NCBI RefSeq assembly: GCF_000235745.1
Contig: NZ_AGSX01000010.1
Coordinates: forward strand, 93,035-157,034
Direction: 5' to 3'
Length of the DNA stretch: 64,000 bases
Source: Stutzerimonas stutzeri SDM-LAC
GTDB taxonomy: Bacteria > Pseudomonadota > Gammaproteobacteria > Pseudomonadales > Pseudomonadaceae
The notes beneath the pieces are model-generated. The model was not told where the DNA came from and did no database searches. It saw nothing but the letters and a program-made list of their open reading frames with translations. This document shows, in pieces, positions 28,098-37,046 of this stretch. A program made the position numbers and the translations under genes. Each line of letters begins with the position of its first letter. The first letter of the stretch is position 1.

Positions 28098-29382
28098 TCT
28101 ATGGATGCTTGCCAGCTTCCTGCTGTTGTTGCTGATCGGCGTACCAGTGGCATTTTCGCTGGCGCTGTCCGGCGCCATTGGCATCCTTGCCGGCCTATCG
28201 CCGGACATGCTCGCCACGCTTGGCACCAATACCTACAACGGTGTCGCCAAATATCCGTTAATCGCCATTCCGCTGTTCATCCTCACGGGGCTGGTGTTCG
28301 AGAAGTCTGGCGTGGCGCTGCGTCTGGTGCGCTTCGCCCAAGCCTTGATCGGCCCGCGCCACGGCGGCCTGGCGATGGTCGCGATCCTGGTCTGTCTGAT
28401 CATGGGAGGCATGAGCGGCTCCGGTCCGGCCGATGCCGCCGCAGTTGCCATGGTGATGCTGCCGAGCATGACCCGCGCCGGCTATCCCAAGCCGTTTTCG
28501 GCAACGCTGATCGCCGCATCCGCCTCGACGGCGATTCTGATTCCGCCGTCCATTGCGCTGATCCTTTATTCCATCGTCGTTCCAGGCGTCGACTTGCGGG
28601 CCTTGTTTGCAGCCGGCCTGTTCCCCGGAATCATCGCCGGTCTTGTGCTGCTACTACCGGCCTGGCTGTTGGCTCGTCGCTACGGCTGGGAAAACCCGGA
28701 AGGTGCTGAGCGCCCGCCGCTTGGCGAAAGCTTCCGTCAAGCATTGCCGGCGCTCTTTGCTCCCGTACTGATTCTTGGCGGTCTGCGCAGCGGCCTGTTT
28801 ACGCCGACCGAAGCCGCAGTGGCCGGCGTGACCTACGGCGTGGTTATCGGCTTGTTCGTTACGCGCGAACTGGACTGGCGCAACCTCTGGCGACTCTGTG
28901 GCGAGGCAGCGGTGATCTCCGGCGTAGTGATGCTGATTATTGCGTTGGCCGGCATCTTCGCTTGGGCCGGCACCATGCTTGGCACCTTCCGTCACCTCGC
29001 CGAATGGCTGATCTCGTTGTCTGATAACGGCACGGTGCTGTTGATCCTGGTGATGATTGCGGTGCTGCTGGCCGGCATGCTGCTGGACGCAATTTCCATT
29101 TATCTGATCCTGATGCCGATCCTGATTCCAGTGATGCAGCACTTCGGCTGGAACCCGGTGTGGTTCGGTATTTTGCTGGCAATGAACATCGCGATCGGCC
29201 AGTTCACGCCTCCCGTCGCAATAAACCTGTTGGTTACCGCAGAGGTCGCCAAGATCCGTCTGGAGCAGACGGTTGGCTGGGCCATGCTGTTCGTTCTGGT
29301 TATGGGCAGCGCGCTCATCCTGGTGGCGGTTTTTCCGGAAATTGCGTTGTGGTTGCCTAGAGTGCTGGGCTATGCGGTCTAG
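28087..29382 (+). CDS. TRAP transporter large permease (DctM family)
   Basis: 431 residues, about twelve hydrophobic helices; the sodium-coupled transport channel of the TRAP system. Family signatures: GVPVAFSLALSGAIG, IPLFILTGLVFEKSG, MGGMSGSGPADAAAVAMVMLPSM, ASTAILIPPSIALILYS and IGQFTPPVAINLLV near the C-terminus. Completes the dctPQM set begun at 26577. Confidence 0.95.
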   Translation: MSPDLWMLASFLLLLLIGVPVAFSLALSGAIGILAGLSPDMLATLGTNTYNGVAKYPLIAIPLFILTGLVFEKSGVALRLVRFAQALIGPRHGGLAMVAILVCLIMGGMSGSGPADAAAVAMVMLPSMTRAGYPKPFSATLIAASASTAILIPPSIALILYSIVVPGVDLRALFAAGLFPGIIAGLVLLLPAWLLARRYGWENPEGAERPPLGESFRQALPALFAPVLILGGLRSGLFTPTEAAVAGVTYGVVIGLFVTRELDWRNLWRLCGEAAVISGVVMLIIALAGIFAWAGTMLGTFRHLAEWLISLSDNGTVLLILVMIAVLLAGMLLDAISIYLILMPILIPVMQHFGWNPVWFGILLAMNIAIGQFTPPVAINLLVTAEVAKIRLEQTVGWAMLFVLVMGSALILVAVFPEIALWLPRVLGYAV

Positions 29383-29439
29383 CTTCACTCGAGCTCGCTG
29401 GAGCTGACGAGTCAACCGACGGAGCGACTGCGGGGAAGA

Positions 29440-29462
29440 GCGATGTCGGTCACTGACATCGC
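29440..29462. terminator. Hairpin between convergent dctM and oxidoreductase gene
   Basis: GCGATGTC (29440-29447) and GACATCGC (29455-29462) form a perfect 8-bp stem with a 7-nt loop. No T-run, but the position between convergent stops suggests a shared terminator. Confidence 0.4.
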
Positions 29463-29562
29463 CCGTCCTGCACGCATGAAATAGAGCAAATCGAGCGCTG
29501 CCCTGACAGCTTGAACTAACAGAACAAGCAGTTTGCTGACGCTTCTCAGTATGGATCCGTTG

Positions 29563-30795
29563 TCAGCTACCCATCGCCGCCATCGGGACGCACCCGTGGT
29601 CCGCAGACGGCTTGCTCGGAACGGTTGTAGGTGCGGCGCGCTGCTGCATGACGATGTCCAGGACGCGGCTGGGCAGAATGTCGACGTCATCGAAAGTAAT
29701 CAGCTGGCCCGGTTCGACCGCACGTCGCAGCGCGGTCTTGCGCAGCAGGCCGATCGGGACGTGATCCGGATGCTGATCGAGCTTCAGTGCCTCGCCGCGA
29801 AACTGGAATCCGCCAATGCCTCGCTCGATCAGCTCACCTGGCCGCATGGCTCGCTTGGCAATCGCTCCCACGCCCAGGGTCGGCGCAGTGGAATTGTTCA
29901 GCAATACATCACCACCATTGAGCACGCGACGCACGGTTTTGCCGACCTCCAGCGAACAGAGATGGAACGGGCGCACCAGCGTGTAATAAGGTCCAGGGCC
30001 AAGCTTGAAATACTCGATTGCAGCACGCTGGTCATCATCGTGGCGGCAGACCAGAAACACACCGCCGGCTGGATAGCCGGAGGGAACCACGTAATCGACA
30101 AGGGGCTGTCCCAGCCGGTCGGCCATCATGCCCAGCAGGTTGCCCGATTCGGTCAAATTGGTCGAAGCCAGACCTTCCAGCCCCTGCTTGGTAATAGTCG
30201 CGCCCAGACCGTTGCCAACAATGGCCTGTTCGATCTGCACCTTGGTGCCGTCAGTGAATGAAGTGGTCTGGTCTACGCTTATGCCCTGTCGCTTTGCCCA
30301 GTACCTCATGTCTTCAACCGAGGGATTGTGGTTCAGATAGCCCTTCATGTTGCCGTAGACCAAGGGCTTGAAACCCATCATCAAGGCTTCCTCATGAAGT
30401 GCCGCCAATGAACCCGGCTGGTCACCCTCGGCCTCGGTAATGAAGCCTTTGGCCGCCAGGTACGACCCTGTGGTGACCTGCAGTTCGGCGTTGATTGTCA
30501 CCACGGGCAGGCCAGCCTCGAACGCGCGTTCAATGACCTCGGTGCCATGAAACACATCGCCGCTGCACTCCACAATCAAGTCCGCGCCATCAATAAGGTG
30601 GTCCACGGAATTGGTGAGCCGCTCGGGCAGCGGAAAGTCAGTAAAGGAATTCAACGGCCGACGGGTCAAGACGCGCGAAATTTCCACATCCTGGTAGTGC
30701 TGCTTGATCAGCCGAATAAAGCAGTGAGCGATCATCCCTGTGCCGGATACACCGATCTTCTTCTTGATATGCGAGGTAGACATGAGCGAATCCAT
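29563..30795 (-). CDS. NAD(P)-binding oxidoreductase with C-terminal SAF domain
   Basis: 410 residues (an in-frame ATG at 30783 with a nearby GGA is an alternative start). An N-terminal Rossmann fold (KIGVSGTGMIAHCFIRLI; ADLIVECSGDVFHGTEVIERAFEAG) resembles homoserine dehydrogenase-like or Gfo/Idh-like proteins. The last 100 residues look like an SAF domain (GVGAIAKRAMRPGELIERG; LRRAVEPGQLITFDDVDI), as in sialic acid synthase and altronate dehydratase. Substrate unknown; the SAF domain suggests a sugar-acid or polyol derivative. It is convergent with the TRAP transporter genes. Confidence 0.75.
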   Translation of the reverse strand: MDSLMSTSHIKKKIGVSGTGMIAHCFIRLIKQHYQDVEISRVLTRRPLNSFTDFPLPERLTNSVDHLIDGADLIVECSGDVFHGTEVIERAFEAGLPVVTINAELQVTTGSYLAAKGFITEAEGDQPGSLAALHEEALMMGFKPLVYGNMKGYLNHNPSVEDMRYWAKRQGISVDQTTSFTDGTKVQIEQAIVGNGLGATITKQGLEGLASTNLTESGNLLGMMADRLGQPLVDYVVPSGYPAGGVFLVCRHDDDQRAAIEYFKLGPGPYYTLVRPFHLCSLEVGKTVRRVLNGGDVLLNNSTAPTLGVGAIAKRAMRPGELIERGIGGFQFRGEALKLDQHPDHVPIGLLRKTALRRAVEPGQLITFDDVDILPSRVLDIVMQQRAAPTTVPSKPSADHGCVPMAAMGS

Positions 30796-31001
30796 TCAAA
30801 AGGCAACGACGTTCTGACCGCAGCGGCAGGAAAAGATTTTACGGCACGGTAAATCGGGCCTGTCGCCGTTGGCTGGCACGGTTGCGTTTGCAAAAACCAT
30901 GTACTGCAAGCTAAGCGTTAGCAGCGCGATTCAGCCAATTGATTAACGGCACTGGAGATGAGCGATTTCGCGGTATTTTTGTCGCCAGACATCAGAAGCA
31001 A

Positions 31002-31026
31002 AGGAAGCGGCGTTGCACCGCTTCCT
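31002..31026 (-). terminator. Terminator after tpx
   Basis: AGGAAGCGG (31002-31010) and CCGCTTCCT (31018-31026) form a 9-bp stem with a 7-nt loop. On the minus strand it is followed by TTGCTTCTG. It lies 12 bp beyond the tpx stop. Confidence 0.75.
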
Positions 31027-31037
31027 ATTGGCCGAAC

Positions 31038-31538
31038 TTAGCTGAGCGCGGCTATCGCTGCGTCATAGTTCGGTTCGGAACCGATCTCGGCGACCAGTTC
31101 GCTGTGAAGCACCTGGTCCTGCTCATCCAGAACGACAACTGCGCGAGCCGATACGCCAGCAAGCGGACCGGTTGCGATCAGTACACCGTATTGCTCGAGA
31201 AACTCGCGCCCACGCATGGTGGAGAGATTAACGACATTTTCCAGCCCCTCGGCGCCGCAGAAGCGCTTCTGCGCGAAGGGCAGATCGGCGGAGATGCACA
31301 GGACTACGGTGTTGGCCAGATCGTTGGCCTGCGCATTGAATTTGCGCACGGAGGTCGCACAGGTCGGCGTATCGATGCTCGGGAAGATGTTCAGGATCTT
31401 GCGCTTACCTGCAAAGCTGGCGAGCGTCACATCGGACAGATCACCGCCTACCAGACTGAACGCCGCGGCCTTCTGGCCAGCTTGCGGAAAGCTACCGGCG
31501 ACCTGGATGGGATTGCCTTTAAGGGTTACTTCAGTCAT
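31038..31538 (-). CDS. tpx: Thiol peroxidase
   Basis: 166 residues, the usual length of atypical 2-Cys peroxiredoxin Tpx. The peroxidatic cysteine is C60 in [11 protein letters not shown] and the resolving cysteine is C94 in KRFCG. It reduces lipid hydroperoxides using thioredoxin. GAGAGGAA precedes the ATG. It follows the alanine symporter gene on the same strand, separated by a GC-rich hairpin. Confidence 0.96.
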   Translation of the reverse strand: MTEVTLKGNPIQVAGSFPQAGQKAAAFSLVGGDLSDVTLASFAGKRKILNIFPSIDTPTCATSVRKFNAQANDLANTVVLCISADLPFAQKRFCGAEGLENVVNLSTMRGREFLEQYGVLIATGPLAGVSARAVVVLDEQDQVLHSELVAEIGSEPNYDAAIAALS

Positions 31539-31557
31539 GTAAATTCCTCTCAGTCAT

Positions 31558-31583
31558 GGGGCCGCGCGCATCGTCGCGGCCCC
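31558..31583 (-). terminator. GC-rich hairpin between the alanine symporter gene and tpx
   Basis: GGGGCCGCG (31558-31566) and CGCGGCCCC (31575-31583) form a 9-bp stem with an 8-nt loop, between the symporter stop and the tpx ribosome-binding site. There is no T-run on the minus strand, so it may attenuate rather than stop transcription. Confidence 0.5.
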
Positions 31584-31589
31584 GGATTT

Positions 31590-32942
31590 TCAGACGGCCT
31601 TCGTACGGGCGAAGTATTCCTTGGTCAACTTGACCACCACTGGGCTCAGCAGCAACAGTGCAACGAGGTTGGGAATAGCCATCAAACCATTAAGGGTGTC
31701 CGCCAACAGCCAGGCGAAATCGAGCTGGGCAATTGCACCGAACGGAACAGCCAGCACCCAAATGACGCGGAACGGCCAGATCGCTTTGGTGCCAACCAGA
31801 AACTCCCAGCATTTCTCGCCAAAATAGCTCCAGCCAAGGATCGTAGTGAAAGCAAACACTACCAGTGCGATGGTCAGCAGCGCACCACCAACACCAGGCA
31901 TGGCGGATTCGAAGGCTGCAGCAGACAGTGCCGCACCGCTTTCGCCACCGGTCCAGACTCCCGAGCAGATGATCGCCAGGCCGGTGATCGAGCAGATGAT
32001 GATGGTGTCGATAAAAGTGCCCATCATCCCGATCAGGCCTGAGCGTACCGAGCTCTGAGTAGTACCGGCGGCCTGCGCGATACCAGCAGTACCGAGGCCC
32101 GCTTCGTTGGAGAAGATACCGCGCGCAACACCGAAGCGAATGGCGGCCATAACAGCCGCGCCGGCAAAGCCGCCAGTGGCCGCGATTGGCGAGAAGGCAT
32201 GCGTGAAGATCAACTCGAACGCCCTGGGAAGCTCAGCGGCGTGCACCACCAGCACGACGATGCCGGCGATGACGTACGCAACGCACATGAACGGAACCAG
32301 CGCCGCCGCAACTGCGCCGATACGCTTGATGCCGCCAAGAATGACCATGCCCACAAACAGCATGGTGACCAGACCGGTTATCCACAGCGGTACGGCAAAG
32401 GTAGCTTCCAGCGCCAGCGCCATGCTGTTGACCTGCACCATGTTGCCGATGCCGAACCCAGCCAGTCCGCCAAAGATGGCAAAGGCGCCGCCCAGCCACA
32501 GCCAGCGCTTGTGCAAGCCATTCTTGATGGCGTACATCGGTCCACCGACGTGTTCGCCGCGATCATCCTTTTCACGGTAATGCACTGCCAGCACGACTTC
32601 GCAGTACTTGGTCGCCATGCCTACCAGCGCCGTGCACCACATCCAGAACAGCGCACCCGGACCGCCAAGAAAAATCGCCGTGGCGACGCCGGCAATGTTG
32701 CCAGTACCCACGGTGGCGGCCAGGCAGGTCATCAGCGCCTGGAAGGGGCTGATCTCACCTGTTTCCTCATCGCCCTTGACACGTCCACGCCAGATCAGCC
32801 CAAAGCCCGTGCCGATATGCGACAACGGCATGAACTTGAGCATGACCATGAGAAAGAAACCGGTACCGAGGATCAGTACCAGCATGGGTGGTCCCCAGAC
32901 GAGACCGTTGACGCTATTGACCAGGTTTTGCAGGAATTCCAT
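31590..32942 (-). CDS. Sodium:alanine/glycine symporter (AGCS family)
   Basis: 450 residues with about eleven hydrophobic helices. AGCS signatures are visible: GLIWRGRVKGDEETGEISPFQALMTCLAATVGTGNIAGVATAIFLGGPGALFWMW (residues 48-102), KYCEVVLAVHYRE, GVARGIFSNEAGLGTAGIAQAAG and GWSYFGEKC. It brings alanine or glycine into the cell with sodium. No recognisable riboswitch lies upstream. Confidence 0.93.
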   Translation of the reverse strand: MEFLQNLVNSVNGLVWGPPMLVLILGTGFFLMVMLKFMPLSHIGTGFGLIWRGRVKGDEETGEISPFQALMTCLAATVGTGNIAGVATAIFLGGPGALFWMWCTALVGMATKYCEVVLAVHYREKDDRGEHVGGPMYAIKNGLHKRWLWLGGAFAIFGGLAGFGIGNMVQVNSMALALEATFAVPLWITGLVTMLFVGMVILGGIKRIGAVAAALVPFMCVAYVIAGIVVLVVHAAELPRAFELIFTHAFSPIAATGGFAGAAVMAAIRFGVARGIFSNEAGLGTAGIAQAAGTTQSSVRSGLIGMMGTFIDTIIICSITGLAIICSGVWTGGESGAALSAAAFESAMPGVGGALLTIALVVFAFTTILGWSYFGEKCWEFLVGTKAIWPFRVIWVLAVPFGAIAQLDFAWLLADTLNGLMAIPNLVALLLLSPVVVKLTKEYFARTKAV

Positions 32943-33353
32943 TCAAGGCACCCTTATTGTTTGTGTTAGACATCCTTGCCCGTGCGGGCCGAGCGGCACG
33001 AACAATTGAGCGGCGACATGAGTACACCGGTTCAACCGCTGTCCGAACGACCCGGTAATACCCCGACTTCAATGTCCGGAGCGTTACCGACAACCTGCAG
33101 GACTCACGCTAGAGCCTCGCATCAGCCGCCATGCAAGGAGCGACCGAGCGATCCTACCACCACCTTCTGCACTTGACGCCACACGCTTTATGCGTGATCT
33201 ACGGAAGATGATCTGTGCAAACGAGCGACTGACCGGTCAGCCCGTGAACCCACGACAGGTTGCCGCATACGGAAGCCTCTGAGCGTAGCCCAGGGCAGCG
33301 CCAATGCCAGTCGATCAGTAAGGATTTTTTCCCTGTTTATTGCCTGAACTTGA
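32943..33353. other. Intergenic region upstream of the alanine symporter gene
   Basis: About 410 bp between the symporter start and the tamB stop, both on the minus strand. It should hold the symporter promoter. I checked it on the minus strand for a glycine riboswitch, which sometimes precedes this family, and did not see the conserved elements. No coding pattern stands out. Confidence 0.5.
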
Positions 33354-36300
33354 TCAGAAATCGCGCCGGTAAAAGATGTCCAGCGAACTGGCCAGCCCGC
33401 TGGCCGCTTCGAGGAAGATCCGCTTGGTCAGTTGATAGCGCAACGCGACCGTATTGGCAGGCTCGAATACCCCAACGCCGTAACGCAACGTCAACCGATC
33501 CGTAAGCTTCCCGCTTGCAACCACGCTGGTGTCCGCGCCGCTACCCTCGGTGTCCAATTGAAACTCCTCGATACCCAGCCGTTGCGCAACATTCCCGGTG
33601 ATCGACGCGCTGCCAGCCAGGCCAAGCCCAAGCGCTGCCTGGGCCAGAAGATTGCTGTCGCCGGTCTCGGCACCCAGTGGCCGACCAAGCACCAGATAGG
33701 ACAATGCCTGCTCCTGACTCATGGCTGGTTCGGCGAATACGTCGACGCGCGGCTGCTCGGCACTCCCAGTGATACGCAGCCCCGCAATCACGTTGTCGTC
33801 TTCGATCCGTCGAATAGCTTCGATATCCAGATAGGGCTGCGACAGCACGCCCGTGAACAACAACCGGGCGCGGCGGATCGTCAGGCGCTGGCCGTACGCG
33901 CGGTAACGACCCTTGTTAAGACTAAGCTCGCCGCGCGCGTCGAAGTCATCGCCGATGTGCAAATAACCAGCAAGGTCGGCGGTCAGCCCGAAGCCCGAGA
34001 AGCGCAGCCTGTCCTGCCCGACTTCAACATCCACATCCATGCGAATCGCCAGCGGCGGCTTCGTCTCTTGCGCTTCGGCGCCAACAATGACCGCATCCTC
34101 GGATACCTTGACGGTCGAGGGTGGCAGTTCGCGGACGGTAATTTCTCCCCGCGGCACACGTAGTTTGCCGCTTACCGCTAATTGCTCGTCAGCCAGCTGG
34201 ATACGCAAGTCAGGTGCAATTTCGAGCTCAGCATAAGGCTCGACGATAACCGGCAGTTGGCTGCCGCTGATCCGAAGATCAAGATCCAGCGCCTGCTCCC
34301 AATCGACCATTCCTGCGATCTGTCCCTGGCCCTGCTCCCCGCTGCGCCAGTCACCCTCAATGCGAACCCGCTCGCCATCGATGACAGCGGTGATCTCCAA
34401 TTGCTCGAAGCTGACCGGCAGCTCAGCACCCGCAATCTCGCCTTCGGTGAGCGTTAGCTCGCCATTAATCTGCGGCTGTTGCAGCGTGCCCGAAATCTGA
34501 CCATTGCCATTCAGCTGACCGTCGAGTCGCTCGACCTGCGCGACAAAGGGTTTGAATACAGACAGATCGAAATGGCTGAGCTGGAAATCGCCAGAGACCG
34601 GCTTGACCTCGCCACTGGGATCCACCTGCAGTTGGACATCCAGATCGCCAAGGTCGCCTCCCTCGAATAGCAGCCTGCCATCAACCTGTTTCGGCGTCAG
34701 CTGACTGTTCAGTGACAAGGTCTGATAAGGAAAATCCAACCACTGCTCGCCATCCCGCATGCGCAAGACGCCTGGTCCGGCGTCGACACGGATAGTCCCG
34801 TTTGGACCCGCGCTCGGCAGATCCAGCGCCAGGTCAGCGTTCACTTCGCCTTGCCAGATCAGATTTTCCGGCAGGTATTCAGCGAGGGACTCAAGCGGAA
34901 AGTCCCGCAGGCGATAGCGCAACTGTGGATCGGGTTGCAGCCGCTGATCATCGGCACACAGCGTGGCTTGCCCTGAGAGCCAGCAGTGCGCGCCAAAGGT
35001 GATCCGGCCGCTCTCCAATCGCTGTAGAGTCGCGGGGTCGCGCAACGCCCATTGCTGGCCCTGAGCATCCAGTTCGGCTTCCATCAAGCGACCCCGCCAA
35101 TCGCCACCTTCAAGCCCACCAGTCAACGCCAGGGACAGGTCGAGCAATGGGCCTTGCAGCTGAACTTTGGCCTGATGCGCCGTTTGTGTGCCTTCGGCGC
35201 TCAGCTGCAGCTCGCCGATCTCGGTCGCTCCGGCCTGTAAGCCGCTGGCGTCGAGGCTCAACTGGCCACGCTCGCCCTCGGACAGGCTCGCCGCCACCTG
35301 CAACTGGTCGACCCGATTGTCCTGAAACGCCATCCCGCTGCTGCTCAACGCCAGTTTCCCCTGTGGCGCGTCCGGCGTGCCCGACAGATCAATGTTGCCG
35401 ATCAATCGGCCGCTCAAATCAGGCCAGAGCTGGCCCAGGCGTGACAGATCAATCGCCAGGTTCGCCTCAAGCGTCTCGGCCCAGCGCCCTTTGCCCTGGA
35501 TGCGGTTATCGCCCAACTGCAAATCGACCGTCGGCAGGCTCCAGGTCGTGCCCTCGCCGCTCGCCTGCAGCTGAAGCTTGAGCGGCTGCTTGCGCAGCGT
35601 TCCGTTCAAGTCGAGGGTGGCCTCGGCCTGCAAGGCTTCGTTTCGCAAGGCGCCGCTGCTGCTGAGCGTGCCGCCGATCATTCCTGGCAGCTCCGCTACC
35701 CAGTAAGAGGGGTCGAATTCACTCAGCTCGAGCCGAGTGGTCCAATCGATTCCATCTGCGAACCCAACGCTGAGGCTGCCCTCGGCCCTGCCCTGGCCGG
35801 CCTGCAGTTGCAGCTGCGGCAGATGGACGACTTCGAGGTTGCCGCTGACCGGGCTTTGCAGCGTGAAGTCACCCGAGGGGCCGGTCAGCGCCGCGTTGAA
35901 ATTGCCCAGGTAATTGCCGTCGTCGTACTGGATCTGCGCATCGAGGGTTCGCAGCGCAACAGGCGGTTCCTGGATATCGGGATAGAGGCGGCGCCATGGG
36001 AAATTGCGCCAGGCCAACTGGGCTTCTGCGTCCAGGCCATCCTGCCAGCTAACGGCACCGTTCAAGTCGACGCGCTGCTGCTCGCCCGCATCCAGGCTAA
36101 GCGCTGCAATCTCGGCATGGGCCGTGTCGACCAGGCCGTTCAACGCAACAGCCACCGCACCGCCCTCGCCTTGCAGATTGCCGTCACCCACCAGGCGGTA
36201 GCCCTGTTCCATGTCGCCTTTAGCGGTCAGCTCCAGCGCCTCCAGACGCAAGGCATCAGGCAACCCCGGGGTCGCTTTGAAACCTTTCACCGCCAGCAGC

Positions 36301-37046
36301 AGGTTCGCTGGGAGCTCCGGTTCCAGAGGCCGCACCCAACCGCTGAGCGCGGCCTCCAGATAGCCCTGGCTTTGCACGTCGACCATCAGGTGTTCGCGCA
36401 GCTCGCCATCGACCCCAAACTTCACCGCCCAAGGCTGCTCGTTTGGCGAGCGGATCGCCGCGCTACCCTGCAGGGCCAGCGGCCAGTCAGCGTTGGTTTG
36501 CAGGTGGCCGGAGAGATCCAGCACGACATCTTCACGTCGAACTTCCAGCGCCCTGATGACCAGCCCCTGATCATCCCAGCCTGCCCGCAGCTCGGCGCCA
36601 TGCAATTGCTGCGCACCATTGAGGTTGACCGCACCGATATCAACGCGCTCGACGCGCAGCTCGAGCGGCAGATCAAGATCAGGCAGGTTGAAAGGCTCGC
36701 TTGCTGCTTCATCCTCTGGAGCTGGAGGAAACGTAAGTTCGATATCACCCGTGATCAGCTCTTCGATGCAAAGGGTTTTGCGCAGCAAGCAAACAGGCGA
36801 CCAGCTCATCTGCGGCGATGCCACCTCGACACGACGACCGTCCTGTTCCCATACCAGGCGATCTGCCTGCCAACGCCCAGCTAGCTGGCCCGTGAACTGC
36901 TCGATCTGCAGCCCAGGCACTTTGCTCAGCATCCAACGGCTACCGGCGTTAGTGCCGAGTACCAGACCGATCGATACAACAATCAGCAACAGCAGCGCCA
37001 GAATGGCCAACAACACCCAACTGACGATTTTTGCGCTGCGCCTCAA
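33354..37046 (-). CDS. tamB: Translocation and assembly module inner-membrane component TamB
   Basis: 1230 residues. An N-terminal membrane anchor (about 8-32) is followed by a very long repetitive beta-rich periplasmic region and the conserved DUF490/TamB C-terminal domain (from about 870; LSLNKGRYRAYGQRLTIRRARLLFTGVLSQPYLDIEAIR, then ITGSAEQPRVDVFAEPAMSQEQALSYLVLGRP), ending in Phe. TamB bridges the envelope and is linked to outer-membrane protein insertion and phospholipid transport. Its ATG overlaps the tamA stop by 4 bp. Confidence 0.94.
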   Translation of the reverse strand: MRRSAKIVSWVLLAILALLLLIVVSIGLVLGTNAGSRWMLSKVPGLQIEQFTGQLAGRWQADRLVWEQDGRRVEVASPQMSWSPVCLLRKTLCIEELITGDIELTFPPAPEDEAASEPFNLPDLDLPLELRVERVDIGAVNLNGAQQLHGAELRAGWDDQGLVIRALEVRREDVVLDLSGHLQTNADWPLALQGSAAIRSPNEQPWAVKFGVDGELREHLMVDVQSQGYLEAALSGWVRPLEPELPANLLLAVKGFKATPGLPDALRLEALELTAKGDMEQGYRLVGDGNLQGEGGAVAVALNGLVDTAHAEIAALSLDAGEQQRVDLNGAVSWQDGLDAEAQLAWRNFPWRRLYPDIQEPPVALRTLDAQIQYDDGNYLGNFNAALTGPSGDFTLQSPVSGNLEVVHLPQLQLQAGQGRAEGSLSVGFADGIDWTTRLELSEFDPSYWVAELPGMIGGTLSSSGALRNEALQAEATLDLNGTLRKQPLKLQLQASGEGTTWSLPTVDLQLGDNRIQGKGRWAETLEANLAIDLSRLGQLWPDLSGRLIGNIDLSGTPDAPQGKLALSSSGMAFQDNRVDQLQVAASLSEGERGQLSLDASGLQAGATEIGELQLSAEGTQTAHQAKVQLQGPLLDLSLALTGGLEGGDWRGRLMEAELDAQGQQWALRDPATLQRLESGRITFGAHCWLSGQATLCADDQRLQPDPQLRYRLRDFPLESLAEYLPENLIWQGEVNADLALDLPSAGPNGTIRVDAGPGVLRMRDGEQWLDFPYQTLSLNSQLTPKQVDGRLLFEGGDLGDLDVQLQVDPSGEVKPVSGDFQLSHFDLSVFKPFVAQVERLDGQLNGNGQISGTLQQPQINGELTLTEGEIAGAELPVSFEQLEITAVIDGERVRIEGDWRSGEQGQGQIAGMVDWEQALDLDLRISGSQLPVIVEPYAELEIAPDLRIQLADEQLAVSGKLRVPRGEITVRELPPSTVKVSEDAVIVGAEAQETKPPLAIRMDVDVEVGQDRLRFSGFGLTADLAGYLHIGDDFDARGELSLNKGRYRAYGQRLTIRRARLLFTGVLSQPYLDIEAIRRIEDDNVIAGLRITGSAEQPRVDVFAEPAMSQEQALSYLVLGRPLGAETGDSNLLAQAALGLGLAGSASITGNVAQRLGIEEFQLDTEGSGADTSVVASGKLTDRLTLRYGVGVFEPANTVALRYQLTKRIFLEAASGLASSLDIFYRRDF

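Noticed and set aside
32943-33353. Possible glycine riboswitch before the alanine/glycine symporter
   Set aside because: Read on the minus strand, the conserved glycine aptamer segments are not present.
35808-36884. 358-codon open frame antisense to tamB
   Set aside because: TamB is continuous and recognisable on the other strand; the antisense translation shows no domain.
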